Source: Cryptomeria japonica
Lineage: Eukaryota; Streptophyta; Pinopsida; Cupressales; Cupressaceae
Reading direction: 5' to 3'
Assembly (NCBI RefSeq): GCF_030272615.1
Contig: NC_081408.1
Location: 608,934,173 to 608,998,172, forward strand
DNA length: 64,000 nt
Below, piece after piece: positions 33,841-45,252 of this stretch. The position numbers and the translations under genes were made by a program. Each line of letters opens with the position of its first letter. Position 1 is the stretch's first letter. Under the pieces are notes generated by a model. That model saw nothing but the letters and a program-made list of their open reading frames with translations. It was not told where the DNA came from and ran no database searches.

Positions 33841-35163
33841 GTCTTCCCCACCCACTTTAGGCCTCCTGCCATCTAGACCCTTACTCCCAAACACTAGCAC
33901 CCGTGCACAACACTTTCCATGCACAAAGCTAAAAAAACTCAGTCCCCCTCCTGCCTTGAAAAACGAAATTGTTAGCCTCTGGGTGAGCCAAACCGACTTG
34001 GCAAACTTCAGGAGCCAGATAGAAGGCAGAATCCTGATGCCCACTATTTTGAACACCCTCTGCCCCAAATCCCTGAAAAGTACTTCTTAATATTAGGACG
34101 CACACTTAGAAATTACACCATACGAATGAATATGGGTCCTCAGCCCTGAAGTCCTGGAACTCTGAATAGCACTCAAAAGCTTGTATTTTTTGCGATCCAG
34201 GACATAAGACAACCCCCCAAGGAAATTAAAATCCTACCTCACAAAACGCCAAAACACATTATTGAAAACACTCTATTCAAAAGCATATTTCTTATGTAAT
34301 CTTTTGGCATACCTGATATCAGGATGTATGAAATAGGCAGTAGAATTCAAGTACTATTTTGCATTCTTCCTCAGACCAGTGAAGAGCTAGTTGAATCCAT
34401 GACATTCCCTGGATGCCTCCTGAATTGTCCTAGCACAAAGCTCAATGCTCAAGCACCTGTCAGATTTCTCCTACAAATATTATCCAGTTTGAGATTAAAT
34501 GCATTCAATTTTCTCATCTCTTTCTTGATCAAATCCATCTGTGTCCTTGCTCTGAATATCAGCTTCCAGCTTGTTCAACTTCATTTCATAGGTTCTGAGC
34601 ATGTGCTGACTTACATGCACCTGTGCCTCCAGTTGAGTTATTAGGTAAGGGGTCTTGTACCCATTTCTATAGCTTTTTTAAGGTCTGGGAGATTCTGAAG
34701 ATGTGTAATAACTGCCATGTCTGCAGTTTGTATGGTTTAAACATCGAAGGGTGTATGCCTGATCTGTGGTTGCATATATGCAGCCTGACAGCCAGAAATG
34801 TTAGCAAGGATTCGAATCTACTTAAATGACAGATTAGAGCTATTTTCAGTCCTTTTTGAATTTTCAGAACCATTTTAGTTGAGATTTCTTGACATTGGAG
34901 GTTTTAGGCATTTAGGTATCCATCAGGAAAGTCATTGACATTAGCCAGAAACTCCATGGAGTGTAATTTACAACCCCTATGAATAGAATTGTTTTAGTGA
35001 TCATCCTTTCAATCCCATCCATTGATTGTGTACTGTGGATGTATTTGCATAAAAAATTTCACCCAATGGGAAAACCTATCTACATGCAAAGTTGTCCACA
35101 GGCATGAGGGTGCCCCTAAACCCCACCACAATGTCTCCCCAACCAATCCTAGACATATCTCAC
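33841..35163. other. No gene recognised
   Basis: Frames of up to about 100 codons exist on both strands without recognisable domains. Confidence 0.35.
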
Positions 35164-35229
35164 TCATTCATGCAAATGGTCATAAAGCCTATGAAGCATG
35201 TTTGTCCAACCAATAATTTTTAAGCCATG

Positions 35230-35950
35230 AAAGCAATCTTCAAGGGAATATTTTTTTGTGCATCTTTTGATCTCCATCTCTACATAAAAAATTGTTTGGA
35301 ATTGAAATGCTTCTCTCAATTCTAATACAACCTCACCCGTCATGGGCCTCTTGATAGAAAGTGCTGAGGTGCAGGCAATGGCCAACTCTACCATTTTCCA
35401 CATTGCTTCATTATTATACACTTTCACTATACTAGCATATGATATGCTCTCTATGTCTCCTTTTAACAGCACTTCTCATATCTGCCATAAACAACAATTT
35501 TAAATCGTTTAGATTCCTCAGATGTAACTGATCTTGTGACATTGAGATGTTCACGTCATATAGATTACTGTTAGAATTGCCCCACTAGCAATGTAGTCTT
35601 CCACCCCAGTCAAGGGGTCTAGAAATAAAGCATGTCACCCAAATGTTCAAAACAATTCAAAAGCTTAAAACATTGCTTTTTTCTAAGTCAACATGTAGTA
35701 TAACACATACACATCTTAGAAGAGATTTTTTTTTTGAAGTTTCATCTGAAGATTGCATGGATTTAAAATAGAAATTACTTTAAAGCCCAATTACTCAAGA
35801 TCTACACATCCAGTTTTGCCCTTTACAAATGTGGATACATGTGTAGTTCCATCCAAACGTTCCATCTTTGACAATCCAAAAATCTGCAATATCCATTCTG
35901 ACAATAAGGAGGATGTTACAGCTGTTAATGTCTCTGCATAATGACTGAGC
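35230..35950 (-). pseudogene. LRR-receptor-like protein kinase, C-terminal kinase fragment, broken
   Basis: Receptor-like kinases phosphorylate Ser/Thr targets at the plasma membrane. The upstream part (about 35945-35795, minus) reads as the catalytic loop, RDINSCNILL, then the DFG region and LSKMERLDGTTHVSTFVKGK. An extra T in a T-run within the DFG codons shifts the frame, and the usual His of HRD reads Cys. About 330 bases on, at 35472-35230, lies kinase subdomain XI: LLKGDIESI, MWKMVELAIACTSALSIKRP and VVLELREAF. The order fits an LRR-type receptor kinase with an intron or deletion between the parts. The N-lobe and ectodomain were not found. Confidence 0.75.
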
Positions 35951-36544
35951 ACCAAGTGCAAATAAATTAATAATCCAATCCTGCTCAAAAACACACAAAC
36001 AACATCCCCGTCAAGATCACTTTCATGGTTCCAAAATTATTGACCATTACCATCACACATACCTTGTGTTTGAGCCCCACATCATTGAGCAGTGTGGTCA
36101 TTGGGTGCTTGCAGCCAAGTGTAGTCTCAAGAGTCCAATTTTAAGTTGAAAGCATTACATGCTACCTGGACACAATCTCAAGACCCTGCTCTGTTGCACA
36201 GAACCATGCCCTCTGGCAGCTGTGGCTTTCCTGCACCATCAACAAAACATCGAAAAACACTAAATCAACAGGCAATATAAATCTGAAAGGAAATTAAGAA
36301 TTACATGCTAGATCAAAGAAGTTTATTTCTAAAATCCAACAAAGAAGATTGCCATGTAAAATATAGAGACCAGATTGTTTGAATGGTAGTCCTCATTTCT
36401 ACCCTCATGGAAAAACTGTCCATGTACTTGCACAAAGCTCTTCCTACAATGGTAAGGAATATAAGCATAACCAGTCGCTGGATGATACTGCTCCACTTTT
36501 TCATAGCAAAAAATAGTGTTATAGACTTTCCAGTCCTTATTCAG
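35951..36544. other. Unassigned sequence between kinase fragment and LINE
   Basis: May contain further decayed kinase exons on the minus strand (36.04-36.24 kb), but no motif is convincing. Confidence 0.3.
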
Positions 36545-36913
36545 CGAGTCGAGCAGGACAGGGGAGCAGGGTAAGTGGAAAGATGGAATCTGGGATGGTT
36601 TCCAGAAGAAAAATAGTGGGCAGGCTCCTGATGGTAACAGAGAACAGATCCTTCATTTCGCTACTGGAGCATATGACATACCACTGGGCTGAAGGAAAGA
36701 GGGAGCACAGACATTCCGCTACAATAGGAACAAGGATCAAGTAAGGATTATTGGCAGGGGAAGAGATGGGCTCCGAGAGGCGGCCCAAGATCTCAAGTTG
36801 CATGGTCTAACAGAAGACAAAAGGTATTGAATAGCAAGGCCATGGTCATACCATCAAAAAAACTCCAATTGGTTAAGAATCACTTGAAGAAATATGCCTT
36901 TTTTTGCAAAATG

Positions 36914-37713
36914 TTGCGGTTGATGTGCAGCAAGAGGAAAGCTTGTAAAATGTGTTGATACTTTATAGCTTCGGTAAGATAAATGATTGAATGGGAGATA
37001 AATGAAGTCTCCCATTCAATCATCTATCCCATCGATAGATAAATCCATCTCAAATGATTATTCCTTTATCTATAATTGCTCTCCTTATCCTGTTACAGTC
37101 AATTACGTTACACATGCAAACTGATCGAGTGCAAACTATTAAGACTGATAAACCGATAATGATCGGGTCTTATTCTAACCCCCCCGATTCATTATCGGGT
37201 TATCACCTTAGTAGCCACCGAGTTTATAACTATCGGGCTTAATGCATTTCACCAAATAACTAATGTTATCGGGATAAATTGATAAACCGACTAACTTATG
37301 TTATCGGGTTTAAACAGATTAATAGTAACCACCAGTTAATATTGACACCGATTGATATTGCCACCGATTATCTTCGGATTAATTATATGAATAACCGAAG
37401 TGACTTTGGTGCTTTTGTATATGTGATAAACACCGATTAAGCAATCGGTTAAGGAGGGACACGACCAAGGGGTATCTTGGTCGGTCATGTCCAAGGGACA
37501 TGATCGATCAAGGTACCACTTGATCGGTTCCCTCCATGATATACACATACCCAATGATATGTTGTGGAGAAAACATAGAAAATATAAAATGTTCTCTCTC
37601 CACCTGCAGTAAACAAAAATCAGATTCATTATATTGAGAAATAACATATACTTGAAAGAAAATAACCTTGAATATAACTTGCTCCTTAAATTGAAAATTG
37701 AATAACATTAACA
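36914..37713 (-). mobile_element. Solo LTR, 800 bp, minus orientation, TSD AAATG
   Basis: On the minus strand it begins TGTTAATG and ends CGCAA, where CA is expected, so one terminal base seems changed. AAATG flanks it at 36909-36913 and 37714-37718. The body is full of CCGAT/ATCGG steps. Close to the 3' end lies a 20-bp-arm hairpin (36978-37028). The LINE ORF1 frame continues across the site. Confidence 0.75.
36978..37028. repeat. Hairpin with 20-bp arms inside the LTR
   Basis: GATAAATGATTGAATGGGAG pairs with CTCCCATTCAATCATCTATC across an 11-base loop; 19 of 20 positions match. Confidence 0.9.
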
Positions 37714-38092
37714 AAATGGTGGTCAGATAGATGGGAGGCAGATGTTAAAATTAAATCCTTACCCAGCAATTATCTCCTAGTGGAATGTTGATCAGAGGAG
37801 CTGAAAAAAACCATTATGGAAGAGTCACCATTGTTAATAAATGGAGTAGGGTTTTACCTCAAAAAAGGTAGCCTAATTTTGATCCATTAACACATAAGAT
37901 GGGGAAAATTCCAGTATAGTTTAAACTTTTCAATATGCCCTCAGAGCACTGGAACAGAGAAGCACTAGAGTTGATAGGGGAAGAACTCGTATCCTTTGTG
38001 TGTCTGAATGAGAATTTTCAACAAGGGGAGCATGGCTCATATGCAAGGATCTGCATGGAGATAGATCCTAAAGGCACCTATCCTTTGGGACA

Positions 38093-38351
38093 AACTAGAG
38101 ATCATCGCAGAGGCAGATTTCTGGAAGCAGAAGGTGGTAATAGACTCTTCCCCAAAGGTTTGTGGCAATTGCAAAGGATTAGGGTATTCACAGATTGATT
38201 GTGTCAGACCTAATGGTGCACGAACTAGAGATCATCACAGAGGCAGGTTTCTGGAAGCAGGAGGTGTAATAGAATCTTCCCCAAAGGTTTGTGGCAATTG
38301 CAAAGGAATAGGGTATTCACAGATTGATTGTGTCAGACCTCATGGTGCAGG
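38093..38351 (+). repeat. 130-bp tandem duplication in LINE ORF1
   Basis: AACTAGAGATCATC begins both copies (38093, 38223). They duplicate the zinc-knuckle codons and differ at only a few positions including one single-base gap, which shifts the frame. Confidence 0.9.
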
Positions 38352-38640
38352 CAATCTGAAGAAGCAAATGGTCAATCGGCAAGTAATGAAGAAGGCAGAG
38401 ATCTATCTCTGGCAGTTATCAATGGGGTAGAAGGATGGGATCCAAGAGGCAGAGGCATCTCCATTACTGCCAGACCAGCTAGTTGCAGAGGACGCTTTGG
38501 ATGATTCTAACGAAGGCCATAAAATCCCAAAAGGAGTAGAAGATCTTGACCCAACAAAATAACAAAGCACGAAGTTTTGAAACAGGATATTAATGAGGTA
38601 GACACATTTTTAGAGGTATGCTGTGAGTTTCTTGGATTCT

Positions 38641-39947
38641 TGTAATTTCCCCTTATGGGGAATGCCCTAATTTAGCCCTAAACCACAATTTCCAAATAAA
38701 CAAACTGGTTTAGGAATACCTCTCACCTGTTTGAAGCCCTGTAAAACAGGTTAGAAACCATTTACAACTACAATTCAATAGACAGACTATCTTAATTAAG
38801 CATCATTAAGTTCATGGCAAAAATATTAATTTCATCATAAAGCATTTTTTAAGATGTTTGGAAGGCTCAACAACAAGAAAGCATAGGATAGGTTGACTTC
38901 GATAGGGTGTCTCAGATACTGTACCCTAGGCCCAAGAGCAGATATACAATCCCTCTTGGCCTCATGTGACCCATGCCATCCATATGAGGTGGTGTACCCA
39001 ATGAGGTATCCACATCCTGTTCCCCCTCATCTTGCCATCCATTTCCCACTCCCTATGATTGGACTTCTTGTGCTGATTCAACATGATAGAGGGACAAGGT
39101 TACAACAGGGTCCCTGTAAGCCCAAAGAGGCAGTACCCTCCATACCCCTTGGCCTCATGGGACCATCTGGTCCCGACATGAGGTGGCATACCTAGGAGAG
39201 TACCCCATCACCATACCCCTCTTGTAATCCTCATTTTCTCTATCCTGGCTTGGAATATTCAATACATATGAAGGATCCAGTATTGTTCAACTTCAGACAT
39301 TGTACATATAAAAAATAAACTGGAAAAAAACCATCAGTTGGATACAATATATAATCAATCATAACAGCAGTGCATTGTAATCATTAGTATGCATGTATAT
39401 TGATACAGCATTTACTATGTTATGCACAGGAGACTCATACCAAACTACAATATTCAGTTGAACTGCTGAGCGTTTAGTATCTTATGAAATACCAAGTCTT
39501 GTGATTCCCTGATCCTTTCTTGAATGCTGACATGTTCCTCTTATACCCCTCCATTGGGTTTGTCGGGTGGTGACTTTCCTTCGGAGTTGTGACCGATGAG
39601 ATGAAATGTGTCTACTGGATGCCAATCGCATCCCTTCAGTATCTAACCGCCTCTCTTAATTCACTCTTTTAAGTATAATTAATTTTAATCGATTTAGGGA
39701 AGGCCGCTTGTTAGGAAAAGGAAGGCGATCCATAAGGCAATCATTGTTTGCTATGCACACAGTAATGATCACGATCTGCACACCATAATAATCACAGCTT
39801 GCTCACAGTAATAATCATGATCTGCTGCTTTTACTCGGGTCAATAAGAAATTGTGAAGTCTTACTGTAGTAAGATAATTTCTTGGTTTGGATCTGCTGAT
39901 TAAGGAATGAGACGCTAATTATGGCATATCAAATCAGGGGCATGACA
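38641..39947 (-). mobile_element. Solo LTR, about 1.31 kb, minus orientation
   Basis: The plus-strand ends are TGTAATTTCCCC and GGGGCATGACA, so the minus strand reads TGTCATGCCCC...GGGGAAATTACA. The flanks ATTCT (38636-38640) and ATCCT (39948-39952) agree at four of five bases. Modules with CCTCATG.GAC and CATGAGGTGG are shared with the LTR at 45253-46932, so they are related. It lies between LINE ORF1 and ORF2. Confidence 0.75.
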
Positions 39948-40456
39948 ATCCTCCAATGATCTACGAATGGGTTTGGAGAAAGCAGATTTTTGTGAGTCCG
40001 ATAAAATTAATTTGGGAGGCTCAACATCAAGGTAGGAGACCTGCTGGAAGAAGGTGAATTTTGTGAAGAGGAGAGTTTTTCCACTTTGAAAGGAATAAAT
40101 GGGGCCGCAGTCTTGGAGTTACCCACTTTGGTCAGAAAGAAGCTGTGGATAAAACAAAAGGATCCGATAATCTCCATATTGTGGCGACAGAGGGAGTAAA
40201 GGCAGGAAAACAAATCAAGAATAAACAACCATTGATGGGGATGCAAAGGGGTAGGTTAAGATCACTAGAATGTTGAGATCGGAGAAGGGAGTTCCCCTTC
40301 CTAGGAAGCCATGAGGCTCCTATCTTGGAATGCTAGGGACTTAAAAACCCGTAACAAAAAGTGCATGGTCAGGCACCAAATGGAGGTGTCTATGGCAAAA
40401 ATCTTCACGATTTAGGAATCTAAAATGACCATTTTGGAAGTTGATTTATTTAAAAG

Positions 40457-41109
40457 CTAAGTTACCGGTTCCAGTTCGGATTCAAGTTCGGATTCGGGTT
40501 CGGATTCGCAGATTCGGCCAAAAAAAAAAAAAAAAGTTGGGTACGGGTACGAGTTCGTCCATACATATACATATATATATATATATATTTTAATATATAT
40601 ATATATGTTCAAACTTCAAACATCAAAATTATATATGTTCACAGTTCAAACATACAAATATGAAACATACAATGTAACTTTCCCATACAATGATACATAA
40701 ATGATAACAGATAAATGCAAGTAGAATAGGTTGAATGCATGTTTTGATGCATGAAATGCATCGTAGAGGGGCGGATTAGGGTTTAGATGTAAAAATAAGA
40801 TTAAAAAAATTGTTTTTTAATTGTTTTTAATTGCTTTCTAACCTGTGGGCCCCGTTTTTGGGAACCCACGGGCTTGGGTTCACCCGGGTCCTCTTGGGTT
40901 CACCCGGGTCCTCCTGGGTTCGCCCTGGGTCCCACCCGGGTCCTGCCCAGGCGGCTGGTTCCCTGTGGGCCCTGCGTGACAGGACCCACAGGGAACCCAG
41001 CCGCCTGGGTAGGACCCGGGTGGGACCCAGGGCGAACCAGGCTGGGACCAGGACCGGGCAGGGACCAGGACCAGGACCCAGCCAATTTAGGCAAGAACCG
41101 GTAACTGAG
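40457..41109. mobile_element. Non-autonomous hAT-type element, 653 bp, TSD TTTAAAAG
   Basis: The 15-base ends CTAAGTTACCGGTTC and (opposite strand) CTCAGTTACCGGTTC match at 14 positions. The 8-bp TTTAAAAG flanks it exactly at 40449-40456 and 41110-41117, as hAT transposases leave. The left part repeats GTTCGGATTC, the middle is AT-rich with a TATATA run, and the right 250 bases are very GC-rich and hold a long inverted repeat. No transposase is encoded. Ignoring the element and one TSD copy, the LINE ORF2 frame continues. Confidence 0.9.
40917..41038. repeat. GC-rich hairpin with 53/54-bp arms
   Basis: The arm 40917-40969 (beginning GGTTCGCCCTGGGTCCCACC) pairs with 40985-41038 over its whole length, with one mismatch and one single-base bulge, across a 15-base loop. 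Upstream, GGGTTCACCCGGGTCCTC is repeated twice. The frames of up to 160 codons here are by-products of this sequence. Confidence 0.92.
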
Positions 41110-41896
41110 TTTAAAAGGAAGCTGAAAATTTGGAATACTGAGATAGTTGAATCAGGGTACTTCAAGAGGCTTGATCACATTTTGGAGACAACAGCGAGCA
41201 AGCATTGGTTGGGTTTATGGCAAGGAGCCTTTCCTCGAACTTGCAGTTTTTCTAGTAAATGTATATGCTCCTACTTCCTGCAATATGAAAAAGGAAACTT
41301 GGTGGGAAACTGAAACCTTTTTAGCCTCATTTCCAAATGAGTTGCACACAGTGGGAGGGGACTTCAACACTATTCTCCACAGACATTATAAAAGAGGAGG
41401 TGTCCAAAGGAAGTATCAGTCACAGATTGACTTTGAAGAGTTTGTGGGTAATAATCTCTTGCTGGAATTCCAAATGTCCAATGGAACTCAAACGTGGACA
41501 AATAGGAGGGATGGGCTTCAGCAATAATGCCAAAAAACTAGACAAGTTTTTCTTCAAAGGAAATTTGGGATCCTTTCCTTTCTCTTTGGAAGGCAGCATT
41601 ATCCCATGTCCAGATCCAATCACTACCTGATACAACTTAATATTTTAGGGCATAAAAGGCCAATCAGATGCCCCTTCAATTCTGAAAACATGTGGATGAA
41701 AGACCCTAACTTCCTCAAGTTGATTGAGCAATGGTGGAGTGAAGCAAATCCGATGGGATCCAAGATGTTTTGCTTACTAACAAAGTTAAAACTGATCAAA
41801 AAGTAGTTGAGAGAATGGAACAAACTCCTTTGAAACAAAAAAGTGTTAGAAGAAGAGCGGAGAATGCTTAATGAAGAAGTCTTTACTTTTGGGAAG

Positions 41897-42569
41897 TGTT
41901 AAGAAAATAGTGTCTCAACCTTGCAATAATAAAAGGTTACTGTCGATACATGAGTGACAGTCCCCCGACTATCATTGTGAATCCTTACCATTTATCATTA
42001 GTTCATAGATCTAACAGTGCATATTTTGTGCACTTTGTTTGCCCTAGAAGGCAACCCTATTTTATGAGGTCATTGTATTACAGCTATGAGTATGATGTAT
42101 TCGAAGAGTATGATAGCTATTGAGTTGTCTCCAGATCTTCGTTGGTGATGCTCATGTATGAAGTTTGCTCTGCAAGTATATTGTAATCTGTTGTTCATTT
42201 CTGAATATGGATCGGAATCTATACATCCAGAAGCGGTGGGTGGACAAGAAGCTGAAATTGTTCAATCGTCGTCTTCTAGGTCATGCTAAATGGATGGGTC
42301 TGCAAAGTTGATGGAATGTGCTTGATCAACTAGGGATACAGGGATGGGAGATGAGAGGCTCAACCTACCAAGGATTGCGGCTTTTGGAGTGTGCGGTTTT
42401 TCTCTCGAAAGGGTTTTACCCACATAAATCACTGTGTTGTGGTATGCATGTTATTTATGTTTATTTTTGTTAAGTTTTTGTGGCTGTTGTAAAGATTTGT
42501 TAATGTTTTTGCATTACCCTCCTTTCAAGGTTAGTGTAGCAAGTTGTTCCACCCCTTAACTTACTTACA
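41897..42569 (+). mobile_element. Solo LTR, 673 bp, plus orientation, TSD GGAAG
   Basis: Starts TGTTAAG and ends TTACTTACA. GGAAG flanks it exactly at 41892-41896 and 42570-42574. It interrupts LINE ORF2 between the endonuclease and reverse transcriptase regions. No internal retrotransposon sequence remains; the family is not identified. Confidence 0.9.
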
Positions 42570-43769
42570 GGAAGGACCGAAAAAAGTGTAAGAAAGAGAA
42601 GGAATTATTAAGGGATTATAGGTGTCAGCCAAGGAAGAAAAATTTTGAAGGCAGAAATCCAAGAAACTTGGATCGATGGAGATAAGAACTCAAAGTATTT
42701 TCACAATGCAACTAAAGTGTGTAGGGACATCAATAGAATCACAAAAAACAAGAAAGCTGATGGAGAGATCCTTGAAAGCCCTAAGGAAACAATAGATATT
42801 TTCGTAGATTTTCTTAACAATTGGGTTGGCTTTGATCTAAACATTCAACAAGAGATTTTTCAAGGCAGCCATCAATTAGTCTCAGAAGAGTAGAATGAAT
42901 ATTAGTCTCACGAAGGAGGAGATCAAGTTGGCTTTGAGCCAACTTCATTCGGACAAAGCACCGAACCCAAATGGGTTTCCTGCTAGTTTCTTATCAAAAT
43001 TGTTGGAGTATCCTAGGAAATGATGTGGTGGCAGCGATTGAGGATTCAAGGAAATAAGGCAAGTTGATTAAAGAAATCAATAACACATTCATTTCCCTCA
43101 TTCCCAAAAAAGAAAAACCTTGGTCTCTTAATGAATTATGTCCCATTTCTTTATGTAATACCATTTACAAGATAATAGCAAAACTAGTAGCAAACAAATT
43201 AAAGAGAATTCTACCAAATATTATTTCAGACTAGCAAAAAAGGTTTGTGTCGAGTAGATCAATCTTGGACAGGGTCATTATTGCTCAAGAAGCAATTCAT
43301 TCCATTCAAAGAACAAAAAACAATGCATTCTGATTAAGTTGGATATTGAAAAAGCATATGACTGCGTGGAATGGCATTTCCTTTTTAAGGTGCTTGAGGC
43401 TTTTGGATTAAACAAGAATTGTTTAGAATGTATATTTAACTATATTGCTTGCCTTGGATACTTGGTACTTATAAATGGTTCCCCTGAAGGTTTTTTTGAG
43501 GTTGAGGTATCTAGAGGGCTCAGATAGGAAGAGCCTCTCTCCCTTTCTCTTCATTAGCATAGCAAGGGCATTGGGTATAACCATCACACAAGCCACTACA
43601 GGTTGCATTGGGTAACCAGCAATGTGTCAGCCATCACACAAACAATTTGCAAATGACACAATGTTATTTGGGGTGGCAAAAAAAAGCGAAGCTTTGCAAT
43701 TTAAAGAGATTTTGGATTTGTATATAACAGCCTCGAGACAAGACATTAGTGAAGCCAAATTATAGTATT

Positions 43770-44131
43770 ATTTCTTTCTCACAAACCCTCAAAAAAACAA
43801 GAAATTGTCGAATCTCTCAATTTTAAGAGAGGCCAACTACTCTACACTTACCTTGGGCTATCCCTTGTTTCTGTTTTGAGAATGGGAAAACTTCTGGAAC
43901 CTCTTGGAGATAAAATCAACAATCGGTTGGCATCTTGGAAAGGGCATTATATTTCTTTCTCACAAACCTCGAAAAAACAAGAAATTGTCAAATCTCTCAA
44001 TTTTAAGAGAGGCTAGCTACTCTACACTTACCTTGGGCTATCCCTTGTTGCTGGTTTGAGAATGGGAAAACTTCTGGAACCTCTTGGAGATAAAACCAAC
44101 AATCGATTGGCATCTTGGAAAGGGCATTGAC
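43770..44131 (+). repeat. 181-bp tandem duplication in LINE ORF2
   Basis: ATTTCTTTCTCACAAAC begins both copies (43770, 43951) and each runs through CTTGGGCTATCCCTTGTT to GGAAAGGGCATT. They differ at roughly one base in twenty or fewer and lie just after the reverse transcriptase motifs. Confidence 0.92.
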
Positions 44132-45252
44132 TGTCTTCTGCCAGAAGAATAACCAAGCTCAAGGTAGTTATTTCTGCTATTCTAATTTATCTGTTGTCTT
44201 GCCTTTCTCTTTATGCAGGAGCCAGCCAAAAAGCTAAATCAGAGTATGAGAAAATTCTTTGGTAGGGACTTCGGATCAGAGTAAGATTGGGCTCGTTGCA
44301 TGGGACAAGATTTGCAAAGCGAAAGTTGCAAGGGACATTGGACTGGGAAATCTTTTAAAACAAAACAAAGCTTTAGCAGCTAATCTAATTTAAAAGATGC
44401 ATACAAAGCATACTTTAAATTTGATCAAATACTTCAAAACAAATATCTGGATGGCAGCAATGCTATGATGATTCTCACTTCACGTTACTTGCCTCAAGGA
44501 TCAAGGATTTGGAACTTCAAGGGAAGTTGTAGGCCTCTTATCACAGATCATTTGACTTGGGACATCCACAATGGAAAACCTGCCCTTTTTTGGGAAGATT
44601 CTTGGGGAGGCTTTCCAAGCTTGGACAGAGTCATCGAATTGGCATGGACAAAAAGATTCTCATTGTAGGTCTAGGGGTCATATTTTAGAGACTATATACA
44701 AGTAAGCATAAGGGATGGGGTCTCGTTTTGGCATTGAAAAGATTTGAGATCAATGAGGGTTGTCAACCAATGAAGTAGAACAATTGGAGGTAGTTCTTAC
44801 AGAGCTATTACAATTTGAGAATGCAAGGATAGAATTGTTTGGAATGGCTCAAAAACCGAGCAATATAATGCAAAAGATGGTTACAGGGTCCTAGATAAGG
44901 ACGATGCGGAAACAAGCTTTGCCTCCCAAAAGTTGGAACCTTTTCGTGGGCAGCTATGCAAAATAATATCTTCACGGCAGAAAACATTGTTAAAATGGGA
45001 TACCATGGAGCACTTAGGTGTCTTCTCTGTAAATGCAATGAAGAAAATGTGAATCACCTATTGTTAGGATGCCCCTTCGCCCAGGAGTGTTGGAGATGGT
45101 TGTGAACTAAACTTGGTTGGGTGGGTGTGCTTTGCCAACAACATTCTCAACCTTTTCAAGGCTTGACCCATAATCTATAAGGCTGAAATGTTCTCGAGTT
45201 TGTGGATTATTAATCCTTCCATCCTTCAGTGAGAATTATGGAAGGAGAGAAA

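Larger units (their letters stand above)
36545..38580 (+). pseudogene. LINE ORF1 (DUF4283 plus zinc knuckle), interrupted and duplicated
   Basis: The N-terminal part lies at 36545-36908 and the DUF4283 core at 37714-38100, with MPSEHWNREALELIGEEL visible. When the LTR at 36914-37713 and one AAATG are ignored, one reading frame passes from one side to the other, which supports the insertion model. A zinc knuckle, CGNCKGLGYSQIDC, occurs twice because of a 130-bp tandem duplication. In both copies the His of CX2CX4HX4C is Tyr. Stops and a frameshift occur on both sides. The product would bind element RNA. Confidence 0.8.

Noticed and set aside
40831-41313. 160-codon Gly/Pro/Arg-rich frame and overlapping frames on both strands
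   Set aside because: They arise from the GC-rich inverted repeat; the frame runs from the hAT-type element into LINE sequence.
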